This document shows positions 49,904-59,432 of a stretch of DNA of 64,000 nucleotides, piece by piece (the first letter of the stretch is position 1; every line of letters begins with the position of its first letter). Source of the stretch: Burkholderia sp. D-99 (GTDB taxonomy: Bacteria; Pseudomonadota; Gammaproteobacteria; Burkholderiales; Burkholderiaceae). Position numbers and translations under genes: made by a program. The stretch covers positions 1 to 64,000 of the forward strand of contig NZ_JAAOXM010000010.1 of the NCBI RefSeq assembly GCF_011605345.1, in the 5' to 3' direction. The notes beneath the pieces are model-generated. The model was not told the origin of the DNA, ran no database searches, and saw only the letters and a program-made list of their open reading frames with translations.

Positions 49904-52266
49904 CATTCCACCGCCTGCAGTTTCGCGACCGCGAGCGCGAGCCACTTCTCGCCGTGCCGCTTGAATTTCACCTGCGCCTTCGCATCGGTGCCGTTGCCTT
50001 CGAGCGCGGTGACGGTGCCTTCGCCGAACTTGGTATGGAACACCTGCTGGCCGACCCGGAAGCCGGTATCAGCGGCGCGCTGCTTGTTCGCGAACGCCGG
50101 CAGCGGCGCGGACACCGCTGCATCGACGATCTGCTCGCGGCTGCCGCCGCCCGGCCGCGCGAACCAGTCGCGCCCGTATCCGGCGTTGTCCGACCGGCCG
50201 CCCCAGCGCGAACCGGCCTCGACCTTCGGCGTCAGCCACTTGAGTACGTGTTCGGGCAGTTCGTCGAAGAAGCGCGAGCGCACGTTGTAGCGCGTCTGGC
50301 CGTGCAGCATCCGGCTCTGCGCGAACGACAGGTAGAGCAGCTCCTTCGCGCGCGTGATCGCGACGTACATCAGCCGGCGCTCTTCCTCGAGGCCGTCCGA
50401 TTCGAGCACGCTGTTCTCGTGCGGGAACAGCCCTTCCTCGAGGCCCGTGATGAACACGGCCGAGAATTCGAGCCCCTTCGCCGCGTGCACCGTCATCAGC
50501 TGCACGGCGTCCTGGCCGGCCTGCGCCTGGTTGTCGCCGGCCTCCAGCGACGCATGCGACAGGAAGCCGGCGAGCGGCGTCATCGTGTCGGGGTTCTGTG
50601 CCGGGTCAACGGGCGATACCGGATCGAGCACCTCGACCGCCGGATCGTCCGTCGCGGTGCCAAGCTCGGGTGCCGCGATCGCACCCGCGCGCAGCGGGAT
50701 CGAACGGGCGGGCGTGTCGAGCCCGTAGCCTTCCTCGGCGATGAACGCGGTGGCCGCGTTCACGAGTTCCTGCAAGTTCTCGAGACGGTCCTGGCCTTCG
50801 CGCTCGCCCTGGTAGAAATCGGCGAGACCGCTGGCGCGCACGATGTGCTCGACGGTGTCGGGCAGGTTCATCTGCTGCGTGTCGGCACGCATCTTCGCGA
50901 CCAGGTTCGCGAACCCGCCGAGGCTCGTGCCGGCCTTGCCCGTCACGTACGGAATCGCGGCGGCCATCGAGCAGCCGTACAGGCGCGCGGCGTCGGCGAG
51001 CTGCTCGATCGAGCGCGCGCCGATCCCGCGGGTCGGGAAGTTCACGACACGCACGAACGCCGTGTCGTCGTTCGGGTTGTCGATCAGGCGCAGGTACGCG
51101 AGCGCGTGCTTCACTTCCTGCCGCTCGAAGAAGCGCAGGCCGCCGTACACGCGGTACGGGATGCCCGACGACATCAGCGTATGCTCGATCGAGCGCGACT
51201 GCGCGTTGCTGCGGTACAGGACGGCCACTTCGCTGCGCGCCATCCCGGTGTTGATCAGCGAGCGGATCTCCTCGACGATCCAGCCGGCTTCCTGCGAATC
51301 GGTGCTCGCCTCGTACACGCGCACGGGCTCGCCGTGGCCCGCGTCGGTGCGCAGGTTCTTGCCGAGGCGGTGCGCGTTGTTCGAGATCAGCTGGTTCGCC
51401 GCGTCGAGGATGTTGCCGTGCGACCGGTAGTTCTGCTCGAGCTTGATCAGGTTGCGCACGCGGAATTCGTTTTCGAAGTCGCGCATGTTGCCGACGTTCG
51501 CGCCGCGGAACGCATAGATCGACTGGTCGTCGTCGCCGACCGCAAAGATCGCGTTCTCGCCGCCCGCGAGCATCTTGAGCCACGCGTACTGCAGCTTGTT
51601 GGTGTCCTGGAACTCGTCGACGAGGATGTGCCGGAAGCGCGCCTGGTAATGCGCGCGCAGCGGTGCGTTGTACGCGAGCAGCTCGTAGCAGCGCAGCAGC
51701 AGCTCGGGGAAATCGACGACGCCCTCGCGCTGGCATTGCTGGTCGTATGCCTGGTACAGCTCGACGAACTTGCGGTTGAAGTTGTCGGACGCGTCGACCT
51801 TGTCGGGACGCAGCCCCTGCTCCTTCGCATTGTTGATGAAGTACTGCACGTTCTTCGGCGGGTACTTTTCATCGTCGACGTTCGCGGCCTTCATCAGCCG
51901 CTTGATCGCGGACAGCTGGTCGGCCGTATCGAGGATCTGGAAGGTTTGCGGCAGGCCGGCGTCGCGCCAGTGCGTACGCAGCATCCGGTTGCACAGGCCG
52001 TGGAACGTGCCGATCCACATCCCGCGCGTGTCGATCGGCATCATCGCCGACAGACGCGCCATCATCTCGCGCGCGGCCTTGTTCGTGAAGGTGACGGCGA
52101 GCACGGTGGGCGGCGATGCGTAGCCCTGCTGGATCAGCCACGCGATGCGCGTGATCAGCACGCGGGTCTTGCCGCTGCCCGCCCCTGCAAGGATCAGCGC
52201 CGGTTCGTTCGGCAACGTGACGGCGGCGAGTTGTTCGGGGTTCAGATTGGCGAGCAGATCGGGCAT
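49903..52266 (-). CDS. uvrD: UvrD-type DNA helicase
   Basis: Superfamily I 3'-5' helicase for nucleotide-excision and mismatch repair. The 787-residue protein contains Walker A LAGAGSGKTRVL (about 25-36), Ia TFTNKAAREMMARL, Walker B LVDEFQDTN (about 218-226), motif III VGDDDQSIYAFRGA, IV LEQNYRSHGNIL, V VQLMTVHAAKGLEFSAVF and VI EERRLMYVAITRAKELLYLS. The C-terminal Tudor-like domain (GQQVFHTKFGEGTVTALEG, about 730-785) binds RNA polymerase in UvrD/PcrA. It is divergent from valS and overlaps mtnN. Confidence 0.95.
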   Translation of the reverse strand: MPDLLANLNPEQLAAVTLPNEPALILAGAGSGKTRVLITRIAWLIQQGYASPPTVLAVTFTNKAAREMMARLSAMMPIDTRGMWIGTFHGLCNRMLRTHWRDAGLPQTFQILDTADQLSAIKRLMKAANVDDEKYPPKNVQYFINNAKEQGLRPDKVDASDNFNRKFVELYQAYDQQCQREGVVDFPELLLRCYELLAYNAPLRAHYQARFRHILVDEFQDTNKLQYAWLKMLAGGENAIFAVGDDDQSIYAFRGANVGNMRDFENEFRVRNLIKLEQNYRSHGNILDAANQLISNNAHRLGKNLRTDAGHGEPVRVYEASTDSQEAGWIVEEIRSLINTGMARSEVAVLYRSNAQSRSIEHTLMSSGIPYRVYGGLRFFERQEVKHALAYLRLIDNPNDDTAFVRVVNFPTRGIGARSIEQLADAARLYGCSMAAAIPYVTGKAGTSLGGFANLVAKMRADTQQMNLPDTVEHIVRASGLADFYQGEREGQDRLENLQELVNAATAFIAEEGYGLDTPARSIPLRAGAIAAPELGTATDDPAVEVLDPVSPVDPAQNPDTMTPLAGFLSHASLEAGDNQAQAGQDAVQLMTVHAAKGLEFSAVFITGLEEGLFPHENSVLESDGLEEERRLMYVAITRAKELLYLSFAQSRMLHGQTRYNVRSRFFDELPEHVLKWLTPKVEAGSRWGGRSDNAGYGRDWFARPGGGSREQIVDAAVSAPLPAFANKQRAADTGFRVGQQVFHTKFGEGTVTALEGNGTDAKAQVKFKRHGEKWLALAVAKLQAVE

Positions 52267-52437
52267 GGAGCGGCAGCGGACGGGCGAGAAAAATGCGGAC
52301 CCGACATTATAAGTCGGCCGAGCGATGCCGTTCCCGATCCGTTCGACCACGCGTCTCGGACGCGCTGCCGGCGCGTTGCGGCCCCGTCGCGACAGGGCCG
52401 TTCCGGCAAGGCGATGGCTGGCCGATGGGCATCCATT

Positions 52438-52443
52438 TATAAT
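52438..52443 (+). promoter_or_regulatory. possible -10 element of valS
   Basis: A perfect TATAAT stands 48 bases before the valS ATG, with TGGCTG (52415-52420) at 17-base spacing as a poor -35. Confidence 0.4.
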
Positions 52444-52490
52444 TGTCAGATTCGGCATCCAATTCACGCATTTTTCGGCAGATTTCCAAC

Positions 52491-55358
52491 ATGAGCGACA
52501 ACACGCTTGCGAAGAGCTTCGAGCCCCACACCATCGAGTCCCAATGGGGGCCGGAGTGGGAAAAACGCGGCTATGCCGCCCCGGCGTTCGATCCGTCCCG
52601 CCCCGATTTCGCGATCCAGTTGCCGCCGCCGAACGTCACGGGCACGCTGCACATGGGCCACGCGTTCAACCAGACGATCATGGACGGCCTCGCCCGCTAC
52701 CACCGGATGCTCGGCGAGAACACGCTGTGGGTGCCCGGCACCGACCACGCGGGGATCGCCACCCAGATCGTCGTCGAGCGCCAGCTTGACGCGCAGGGCG
52801 TCTCGCGCCACGACCTCGGTCGCGAGCAGTTCGTCGAGCGCGTGTGGGAATGGAAGGAGAAGTCCGGCTCGACGATCACGGGCCAGGTGCGCCGCCTCGG
52901 CGCGTCGACCGACTGGTCGCGCGAATACTTCACGATGGACGACAAGATGTCGGCCGCCGTGCGCGACGTGTTCGTCACGCTCTATGAACAGGGCCTGATC
53001 TACCGCGGCAAGCGCCTCGTCAACTGGGATCCGGTGCTGCTCACCGCGGTGTCGGATCTCGAAGTCGCGAGCGAAGAGGAAAACGGCCACCTGTGGCACA
53101 TCCGCTACCCGCTCGTCGACGGCTCGGGCTCGCTGACCGTCGCCACCACGCGCCCCGAGACAATGCTCGGCGACGTCGCGCTGATGGTGCATCCGGAAGA
53201 CGAGCGCTACGCGCACCTGATCGGCAAGCTCGTCACGCTGCCGCTGACGGGCCGCGAGATCCCGGTGATCGCCGATGATTACGTCGACCGCGAGTTCGGC
53301 ACGGGCGTCGTGAAGGTCACGCCCGCGCACGACTTCAACGACTACCAGGTCGGCCAGCGCCACAACCTCGCGCCGATCGAAATCCTGACGCTCGACGCGA
53401 AGATCAACGACAACGGCCCCGAGCAGTATCGCGGCCTCGACCGCTTCGACGCGCGCAAGGCGATCGTCGCCGATCTCGACGCGCAGGGTTTCCTCGACTC
53501 CGTCAAGCCGCACAAGCTGATGGTGCCGCGCGGCGACCGCACGGGCGTCGTGATCGAGCCGATGCTGACCGACCAGTGGTTCGTCGCGATGACAAAGCCG
53601 GCGCCGGAAGGCACGTTCAACCCGGGCAAGTCGATCACCGAAACGTCGCTCGACGTCGTGCGTAACGGCCAGATCAAGTTCGTGCCGGAAAACTGGACGA
53701 CCACCTACTACCAGTGGCTCGAGAACATCCAGGACTGGTGCATCTCGCGCCAGCTGTGGTGGGGCCACCAGATTCCCGCGTGGTACGGCGAGAACGGCGA
53801 GGTGTTCGTCGCGCACAACGAGGAGGAAGCGCGTGCGCAGGCTGCCGCCAAGGGTTATGCGGGCGCGCTGAAGCGCGACGAGGACGTGCTCGACACGTGG
53901 TTCTCGTCGGCGCTCGTGCCGTTCTCGTCGCTCGGCTGGCCGAACGAAACGCCTGAACTGAAGCACTTCCTGCCGTCGTCGGTGCTCGTCACGGGCTTCG
54001 ACATCATCTTCTTCTGGGTCGCCCGGATGGTGATGATGACCACGCACTTCACGGGCCAGGTGCCGTTCCACACCGTCTACGTGCACGGCCTCGTGCGCGA
54101 TGCGGAAGGCCAGAAGATGTCGAAGAGCAAGGGCAACACGCTCGACCCGATCGACATCGTCGACGGCATCGACCTCGAGGCGCTGGTCGCGAAGCGCACG
54201 ACGGGCCTGATGGACCCGAAGAAAGCCCCGACGATCGAGAAGAAGACGCGCAAGGAGTTCCCGGACGGCATCGCCGCGTTCGGCACCGACGCGCTGCGCT
54301 TCACGATGGCGTCGATGGCGACGCTCGGCCGCAACGTGAACTTCGACCTCGCACGCTGCGAAGGCTACCGCAACTTCTGCAACAAGCTGTGGAACGCGAC
54401 GCGCTTCGTGCTGATGAACTGCGAAGGCCACGACTGCGGCAGCGACAAGCCGGAAGTGTGCGGCGCGGGCGATTGCGGCCCGGGCGGCTACCTCGACTTC
54501 TCGGCGGCCGACCGCTGGATCGTGTCGCTGCTGCAGCGCACCGAGGCCGACATCGCGAAGGGTTTCGCCGATTACCGCTTCGACAACATCGCAAGCAGCA
54601 TCTACAAGTTCGTGTGGGACGAATACTGCGACTGGTATCTCGAACTCGCGAAGGTCCAGATCCAGAACGGCACGCCGGAACAGCAGCGCGCAACCCGCCG
54701 CACGCTGCTGCGCGTGCTCGAGACGGTGCTGCGCCTCGCACACCCGATCATCCCGTTCATCACCGAAGCGCTCTGGCAGAAGGTCGCGCCGCTCGCGGGC
54801 CGCTATCCGCAGGGTAAGGCCGAGGGCGAAGCGTCGCTGATGGTGCAGGCGTACCCGGTCGCGAACCTGCAGAAGATCGACGAGGCGTCCGAGCAGTGGG
54901 CGGCCGACCTGAAGGCGATCGTCGACGCGTGCCGCAACCTGCGCGGCGAGATGAACCTGTCGCCGGCAACCAAGGTGCCGCTGCTCGCTGCCGGCGATGC
55001 CGAGCGCCTGCGCTCGTTCGCGCCGTACGTCCAGGCTCTCGCGCGCCTGTCGGAAGTGCAGATCCTCGCGGACGAAGCGGCGCTCGACAAGGAAGCGCAC
55101 GGCGCGCCGATCGCGATCGTCGGGCCGAACAAGCTGGTGCTGAAGGTCGAAATCGACGTCGCGGCCGAACGCGAGCGCCTGTCGAAGGAAATCGCGCGCC
55201 TGACTGGCGAAATCACGAAGTGCAATGCGAAGCTCGGCAACGAGGCATTCGTCGCGAAGGCGCCGCCGGCGGTGGTCGAACAGGAACAGAAACGCGTCGC
55301 GGAATTCCAGAGCACGCTCGAAAAACTGCGCGCGCAGCTCGATCGGTTGCCTGCGTAA
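52491..55358 (+). CDS. valS: valyl-tRNA synthetase
   Basis: ValRS, 955 residues, full length. The class I motif HIGH appears as PNVTGTLHMGHAF (about 45-57) and the KMSKS loop at about 540-545 (GQKMSKSKGNT). The editing domain (CP1, about 190-350, with TTRPETMLGD) clears mischarged threonine. The anticodon-binding domain is at about 700-830 and the C-terminal coiled coil at about 885-955 (ERERLSKEIARLTGEITKCNAKL). A segment with CEGHDCG, CGAGDCGPGG (about 645-665) is an insertion seen in some beta-proteobacteria. It is divergent from uvrD. Confidence 0.97.
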   Translation: MSDNTLAKSFEPHTIESQWGPEWEKRGYAAPAFDPSRPDFAIQLPPPNVTGTLHMGHAFNQTIMDGLARYHRMLGENTLWVPGTDHAGIATQIVVERQLDAQGVSRHDLGREQFVERVWEWKEKSGSTITGQVRRLGASTDWSREYFTMDDKMSAAVRDVFVTLYEQGLIYRGKRLVNWDPVLLTAVSDLEVASEEENGHLWHIRYPLVDGSGSLTVATTRPETMLGDVALMVHPEDERYAHLIGKLVTLPLTGREIPVIADDYVDREFGTGVVKVTPAHDFNDYQVGQRHNLAPIEILTLDAKINDNGPEQYRGLDRFDARKAIVADLDAQGFLDSVKPHKLMVPRGDRTGVVIEPMLTDQWFVAMTKPAPEGTFNPGKSITETSLDVVRNGQIKFVPENWTTTYYQWLENIQDWCISRQLWWGHQIPAWYGENGEVFVAHNEEEARAQAAAKGYAGALKRDEDVLDTWFSSALVPFSSLGWPNETPELKHFLPSSVLVTGFDIIFFWVARMVMMTTHFTGQVPFHTVYVHGLVRDAEGQKMSKSKGNTLDPIDIVDGIDLEALVAKRTTGLMDPKKAPTIEKKTRKEFPDGIAAFGTDALRFTMASMATLGRNVNFDLARCEGYRNFCNKLWNATRFVLMNCEGHDCGSDKPEVCGAGDCGPGGYLDFSAADRWIVSLLQRTEADIAKGFADYRFDNIASSIYKFVWDEYCDWYLELAKVQIQNGTPEQQRATRRTLLRVLETVLRLAHPIIPFITEALWQKVAPLAGRYPQGKAEGEASLMVQAYPVANLQKIDEASEQWAADLKAIVDACRNLRGEMNLSPATKVPLLAAGDAERLRSFAPYVQALARLSEVQILADEAALDKEAHGAPIAIVGPNKLVLKVEIDVAAERERLSKEIARLTGEITKCNAKLGNEAFVAKAPPAVVEQEQKRVAEFQSTLEKLRAQLDRLPA

Positions 55359-55384
55359 CAAAGGGTAAGGCCGTTTGCGTTCAC

Positions 55385-55390
55385 TATAAT
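55385..55390 (+). promoter_or_regulatory. possible -10 element of galU
   Basis: A perfect TATAAT lies 27 bases after the valS stop and 55 bases before the galU ATG. The -35 is not recognisable, so galU may be transcribed alone or with valS. Confidence 0.4.
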
Positions 55391-55445
55391 GGGGACGTGA
55401 ACATGTACCGTCTGACAAGTCGATTACAGGAATAAAGGTTCGATC

Positions 55446-56330
55446 ATGTTGAAAGTCACCAAGGCGGTATTCCCCGTTGCCGGCCTCGGCACGCGGTTCC
55501 TGCCGGCAACGAAGGCGAGCCCGAAGGAAATGCTGCCGGTCGTCGACAAGCCGCTGATCCAGTACGCGGTCGAGGAAGCGATCGCCGCCGGCATCACCGA
55601 GATGATCTTCGTCACCGGGCGCAGCAAGCGCGCGATCGAGGATCACTTCGACAAGTCGTACGAGATCGAGGCCGAGCTCGAGGCACGCGGCAAGGAAAAG
55701 CTGCTCGAGCTCGTGCGCAGCATCAAGCCGAGCCATGTCGACTGCTTCTATGTGCGCCAGCCGGAAGCGCTCGGCCTCGGCCACGCGGTGCTGTGCGCGG
55801 AAAAGCTCGTGGCCGACAACCCGTTCGCGGTGATCCTCGCCGATGACCTGCTCGACGGCAACCCGCCCGTGATGAAGCAGATGGTCGACGTGTTCGACCA
55901 CTATCACAGCTCGGTGATCGGCGTCGAAGAGATCCCGCCGTCGGAGACGAAGTCGTACGGGATCGTCGACGGCAAGGAGTGGGAGGAGTCGATCGTCAAG
56001 ATGTCGGCGATCGTCGAAAAGCCGGCGCCGGAAGTCGCGCCGTCGAACCTCGGCGTGGTGGGCCGCTACATCCTGAAGCCGCGGATCTTCGAGCACCTGC
56101 GCAAGCTCAAGCCGGGCGCGGGCGGCGAGCTGCAGCTCACCGACGCGATCCAGGCGCTGCTCGCCGATGAACAGGTGCTGGCCTACAAGTACCAGGGCAC
56201 GCGTTACGACTGCGGCAGCAAGCTCGGTTACCTGAAGGCGACGGTCGAATTCGCGCTTCGTCATTCGGAAGTCGGCGTGGAATTCGACGAATACCTGCGC
56301 ACGCGCGGCGGCGCGCACCCGGCCGCCTGA
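55446..56330 (+). CDS. galU: UTP-glucose-1-phosphate uridylyltransferase
   Basis: GalU makes UDP-glucose, a precursor of LPS core, O-antigen and exopolysaccharide. The 294-residue protein is normal length. It has the nucleotidyltransferase motif GLGTRFLPATKASPKEMLPV (about 14-33), YVRQPEALGLGHAVLCAEKL (about 100-119), FAVILADDLLD (about 125-135) and GELQLTDAIQALL (about 223-235). The ATG lies 87 bases after valS. Confidence 0.95.
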   Translation: MLKVTKAVFPVAGLGTRFLPATKASPKEMLPVVDKPLIQYAVEEAIAAGITEMIFVTGRSKRAIEDHFDKSYEIEAELEARGKEKLLELVRSIKPSHVDCFYVRQPEALGLGHAVLCAEKLVADNPFAVILADDLLDGNPPVMKQMVDVFDHYHSSVIGVEEIPPSETKSYGIVDGKEWEESIVKMSAIVEKPAPEVAPSNLGVVGRYILKPRIFEHLRKLKPGAGGELQLTDAIQALLADEQVLAYKYQGTRYDCGSKLGYLKATVEFALRHSEVGVEFDEYLRTRGGAHPAA

Positions 56331-56382
56331 ACGCGGCAAGGGCTCGCCCCGGCGGGCCCGCCCTCACCTCACCGGCCGCCGC

Positions 56383-56997
56383 TCAGCGCGCTTCGGCCGG
56401 CTTCACCGAGACGACGCCCGGCATTCCGCCCGCGTCGTCTTTTTTCGTCTTGACGAGCCAGCCGTTGCCCGCGTCGAACGGTACCTTCGCGAGCGCGCTC
56501 TTCACGAGCGCCGGCGCGGCCTGCTGCGTGCCGGGGTCGCGATCGCGCAGCGACGCCGTCACGCGATACACGTCGGCACCCGAATTCGCGTCGACGAACC
56601 GCAGCGTCAGCACGTGGCGGTAGACCTTGCCTGCGAACGGCAGCGCGAGCGGCGACGGCCCATCGACCGTCACGCACGCGCTGCTCGCCGCACCGCACTG
56701 GTCGGCGACGGCCGCGACCGCCGTCGGCTGCGTCGCGTAGGCGACCGACAACCGGTAGCGCGCGTCCTTGAGCGACTTCGCATCGAAGCCGCGATGTGCA
56801 AGTTCGTCGCGCACGAGCGTCTCGATCTGCCGGTATTCGGCATCGTTGGCCTGCGCGGCCGTCCGCACGAAATCGTAGCCGTGCGCATCGGACGCGAACG
56901 CGTTCGGCTGCCCGATCGCACTCACGCCGCTCGTCACGCCGGCGCAACCCGTCAACAGCGACGCCGCCAGCGCGGCCGCTGCCCATTCCTTTCTCAT
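56383..56997 (-). CDS. DUF4136-like lipoprotein
   Basis: A 204-residue lipoprotein with signal peptide and lipobox LLTGC (Cys about 18). The body fits the DUF4136 fold: YDFVRTAAQANDAEYRQIETLVRDELAHRGF (about 40-70), then alternating strands YRLSVAY, VYRHVLTLRFVDANSGADVYRVTAS (about 125-150) and a helix-strand end. These small envelope lipoproteins are of unknown function. The ATG at 56997 has GGGGAAA six bases upstream. It is 37 bases after the CHASE2 kinase stop on the same strand, so it may be the fourth gene of that operon. It converges with galU. Confidence 0.75.
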   Translation of the reverse strand: MRKEWAAAALAASLLTGCAGVTSGVSAIGQPNAFASDAHGYDFVRTAAQANDAEYRQIETLVRDELAHRGFDAKSLKDARYRLSVAYATQPTAVAAVADQCGAASSACVTVDGPSPLALPFAGKVYRHVLTLRFVDANSGADVYRVTASLRDRDPGTQQAAPALVKSALAKVPFDAGNGWLVKTKKDDAGGMPGVVSVKPAEAR

Positions 56998-57034
56998 GGC
57001 TTTCCCCAAATGCCTGCCGTCGCGCCCGGCCCTG

Positions 57035-59422
57035 TCAGGCGGACGGCTCGTCGATCGCGGGCAACGATACCGTCACCGCGGTACCGACACCCACCTCGCT
57101 GTCGACCGTCACGCTGCCCCCATGGCGCGTGACGACCGTCTTCACGAATGCCATGCCGAGCCCGGAACCCGAAATCTCGGGCCGCTCGCCGGCGTGGAAT
57201 CGCTTGAAACGTTCGAACAGATGCCGCTGATCTTCCGGCGCGATGCCGTACCCCTGATCGCGAATCGTACAGAACATCCGCTTCGACGCGTGCTCGATCG
57301 TCAGCGTACACGCGATCACGGTGTCGGACGGACTGTATTTGACCGCATTGTTAATCAGGTTCACGAAGGCGCGCGTGATCAGCGAGCGATCCGCACGCAC
57401 CCAGCACATGTCGGCGCCGACCTCGGTGTCGATGCGGATGTGCTTCGCCTGCGCCTGCGGCCATACCTCGTCGCTCGCATCGATCAGCACGTCGACGAGG
57501 CTCGTCACTTCGAACTGGTACGCCTGCGACTCCGCGCGCGCCAACTGCACGAACTCGTCGGCGAGCGACAGCGCGCGGTGCGCGTAGCGCTCGATCCGCG
57601 CGAGCAGCCCGCGCGTCGCGTCGGTCTCGACGCGGTCGCGCTCGATCTCGACGAGCGCGAGGATCGAAGCCTGCGGCGAACGCATGTCGTGCGACAGCAG
57701 GTGCAGCGCCTCCTCGCGATGCCGCTCGGCCGCGTGCAGTTCGGTCACGTCGACGAGGCCGGCAATCCAGCCCGTCACGCGGCCCTGCGCGTTGGTACAA
57801 GCCGCGTAGCGTAACAGATGGTCGAGGCCGTCGCGATCGCGCACCTCGATACCGCGCGCCATCGCGTCGTGCTCGGCCTCGAGCGTCGGGTCGAGCGCGG
57901 CGGGCCAGTGCTCGCGGATCGCCGCATCGTGCTCCGCGTTGCCGTCGACGGTCTTCATGAACGTCAGCTCGCCGAGCGCGGTGCGCAGCGGCCGCCCTTC
58001 CGGCAGCGGCAGCGCGAGCCGCGACCCGTAGCGCTTCGCCGCATGGTTCGCGATCAGCACCGTGCCGGCCAGGTCGGTCACGAAGATCGGCTCGGGCATG
58101 CTGTCGAGGCTGTCCCACACGAAGCGCTTCATGTCCTGCACGCGCTGCGCGGCCTGCGCCATCAGCGCCATCTGCCGTTCGAGCAGGTCGCCGCCGACGC
58201 TGCGCGTGCGCGGCGCCTCGGGCAGCAGGTGCGGCTCGTCGGCGAGCCGCTGCAGCTCGCGGCGCAGGTACGACATCGTCATTTCCAGGCGTCGCCAGTT
58301 CCAGATCGGGTAGACGGCGATCAGCCCGAAGATCGCGGGCGCCGGCGACAGCCAGATGCGCGCCTCGAACAGCAGCGCCGTGCTCGCGACGACGGCGAGC
58401 ACGGCAAGGCTCAGCGTCAGCAGCAGCGCGCGCCACGGCGACAGCATCAGGAAGCCGCCCAGCAGCGCGGCGAGCGGCAGCAGCGACGCGGCGAACAGCC
58501 CGGCTCGCGACGCGGGCGAAATCGCGCTGCCGGTGGCCAGCATGTCGAGCACGTTGGCATGGATATACACGCCGGCGAGCGGGCCGAAGTCGCCGGACAC
58601 GGGCGTCGCGAAGCGGTCGTACAGCCCCGACGCCGTCACGCCGACGACGACGATCTTGCCGCGCAGCGCGTCGGGCTTCACGCGCCCTTCGAGCACGTCG
58701 TCGAACGACAGCGTCGGATAGGCGGGCGTGTTGCGGCTGAACGGGATCAGGTAGCGGCCCTCGCCCGCCGCATCGCGCGACAGGTCGTGCGCATGCGCGC
58801 CGGGCGCGCCGCCGACCGGATGCAGCCGGCCTCCCTGGATCGCGCGATACACGGGCACCATCAGTTGCGGCCAGCGCACGCGGCCGTCGCTTTCGAACAG
58901 CGCAACGCTGCGGACGATACCGTCGCGGTCGACTTCGAGGTTGATGTGGCCGAGCCCGACCGCGCGCGCCGCGAGCGCGGCCACCGGCGGATCGACCTCG
59001 CGCGTGCCGTCCGCTTGCTCGGGGCTCAGCAGCACGGGCAGGAAGGTCGGCACGTGGCTCATCGCGTCCGCGAACGTGCGATCCTCCGGAGACGGTTCGG
59101 TAAACAGCACGTCGTAGACGACGGCCGCCGGCTGCGCGCGCGCCAGCGTGTCGAGCAGCCGCGCATGCACGTCGCGCGACCACGGCCAGCGGCCGAGGGC
59201 GGACACGCTCTGGTTGTCGATGTCGACGACCACCACGTCGGGCGACAGCGGCAGGCTGCGCAGCATCAGCAGCCGGTCGTAGATCAGGCCGTCGACGCTC
59301 GCCGACAGGCGGCCGATCGCACATGCGAGGATCACCGCGATCCCGAGGCAGCCGATCGCGATCCATTCGATCAGGAAGCGGCGGCCGAGGCGCCGCCGCG
59401 GGGAAACGGAGTCGGGTTTCAT
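57035..59422 (-). CDS. CHASE2 sensor histidine kinase
   Basis: A 795-residue membrane kinase. N-terminal helix (about 19-39), extracytoplasmic CHASE2 domain (about 45-300, including VVVVDIDNQSVSALGRWPWSRDVHARLLDTL and GKIVVVGVTASGLYDRFATPVSGDFGPLAGVYIHANVLDML), then three membrane helices (about 305-375). A PAS-like cytoplasmic region (about 430-560), the H-box LLSHDMRSP with His578, and the ATPase domain with NLINNAVKYS (N-box), DQGYGIAPEDQ and GSGLGMAFVK (G-boxes) follow. The gene is 10 bases after the FecR-like gene and downstream of the response regulator, so these form one signalling unit. The signal is unknown. Confidence 0.93.
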   Translation of the reverse strand: MKPDSVSPRRRLGRRFLIEWIAIGCLGIAVILACAIGRLSASVDGLIYDRLLMLRSLPLSPDVVVVDIDNQSVSALGRWPWSRDVHARLLDTLARAQPAAVVYDVLFTEPSPEDRTFADAMSHVPTFLPVLLSPEQADGTREVDPPVAALAARAVGLGHINLEVDRDGIVRSVALFESDGRVRWPQLMVPVYRAIQGGRLHPVGGAPGAHAHDLSRDAAGEGRYLIPFSRNTPAYPTLSFDDVLEGRVKPDALRGKIVVVGVTASGLYDRFATPVSGDFGPLAGVYIHANVLDMLATGSAISPASRAGLFAASLLPLAALLGGFLMLSPWRALLLTLSLAVLAVVASTALLFEARIWLSPAPAIFGLIAVYPIWNWRRLEMTMSYLRRELQRLADEPHLLPEAPRTRSVGGDLLERQMALMAQAAQRVQDMKRFVWDSLDSMPEPIFVTDLAGTVLIANHAAKRYGSRLALPLPEGRPLRTALGELTFMKTVDGNAEHDAAIREHWPAALDPTLEAEHDAMARGIEVRDRDGLDHLLRYAACTNAQGRVTGWIAGLVDVTELHAAERHREEALHLLSHDMRSPQASILALVEIERDRVETDATRGLLARIERYAHRALSLADEFVQLARAESQAYQFEVTSLVDVLIDASDEVWPQAQAKHIRIDTEVGADMCWVRADRSLITRAFVNLINNAVKYSPSDTVIACTLTIEHASKRMFCTIRDQGYGIAPEDQRHLFERFKRFHAGERPEISGSGLGMAFVKTVVTRHGGSVTVDSEVGVGTAVTVSLPAIDEPSA

Positions 59423-59432
59423 GCGCCGCGGA

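Noticed and set aside
52464..56339. 1291-residue minus-strand open frame across valS and galU
   Set aside because: It spans two confidently identified genes on the other strand and consists of low-complexity R/H/V/A/D sequence; an artefact of high GC content.
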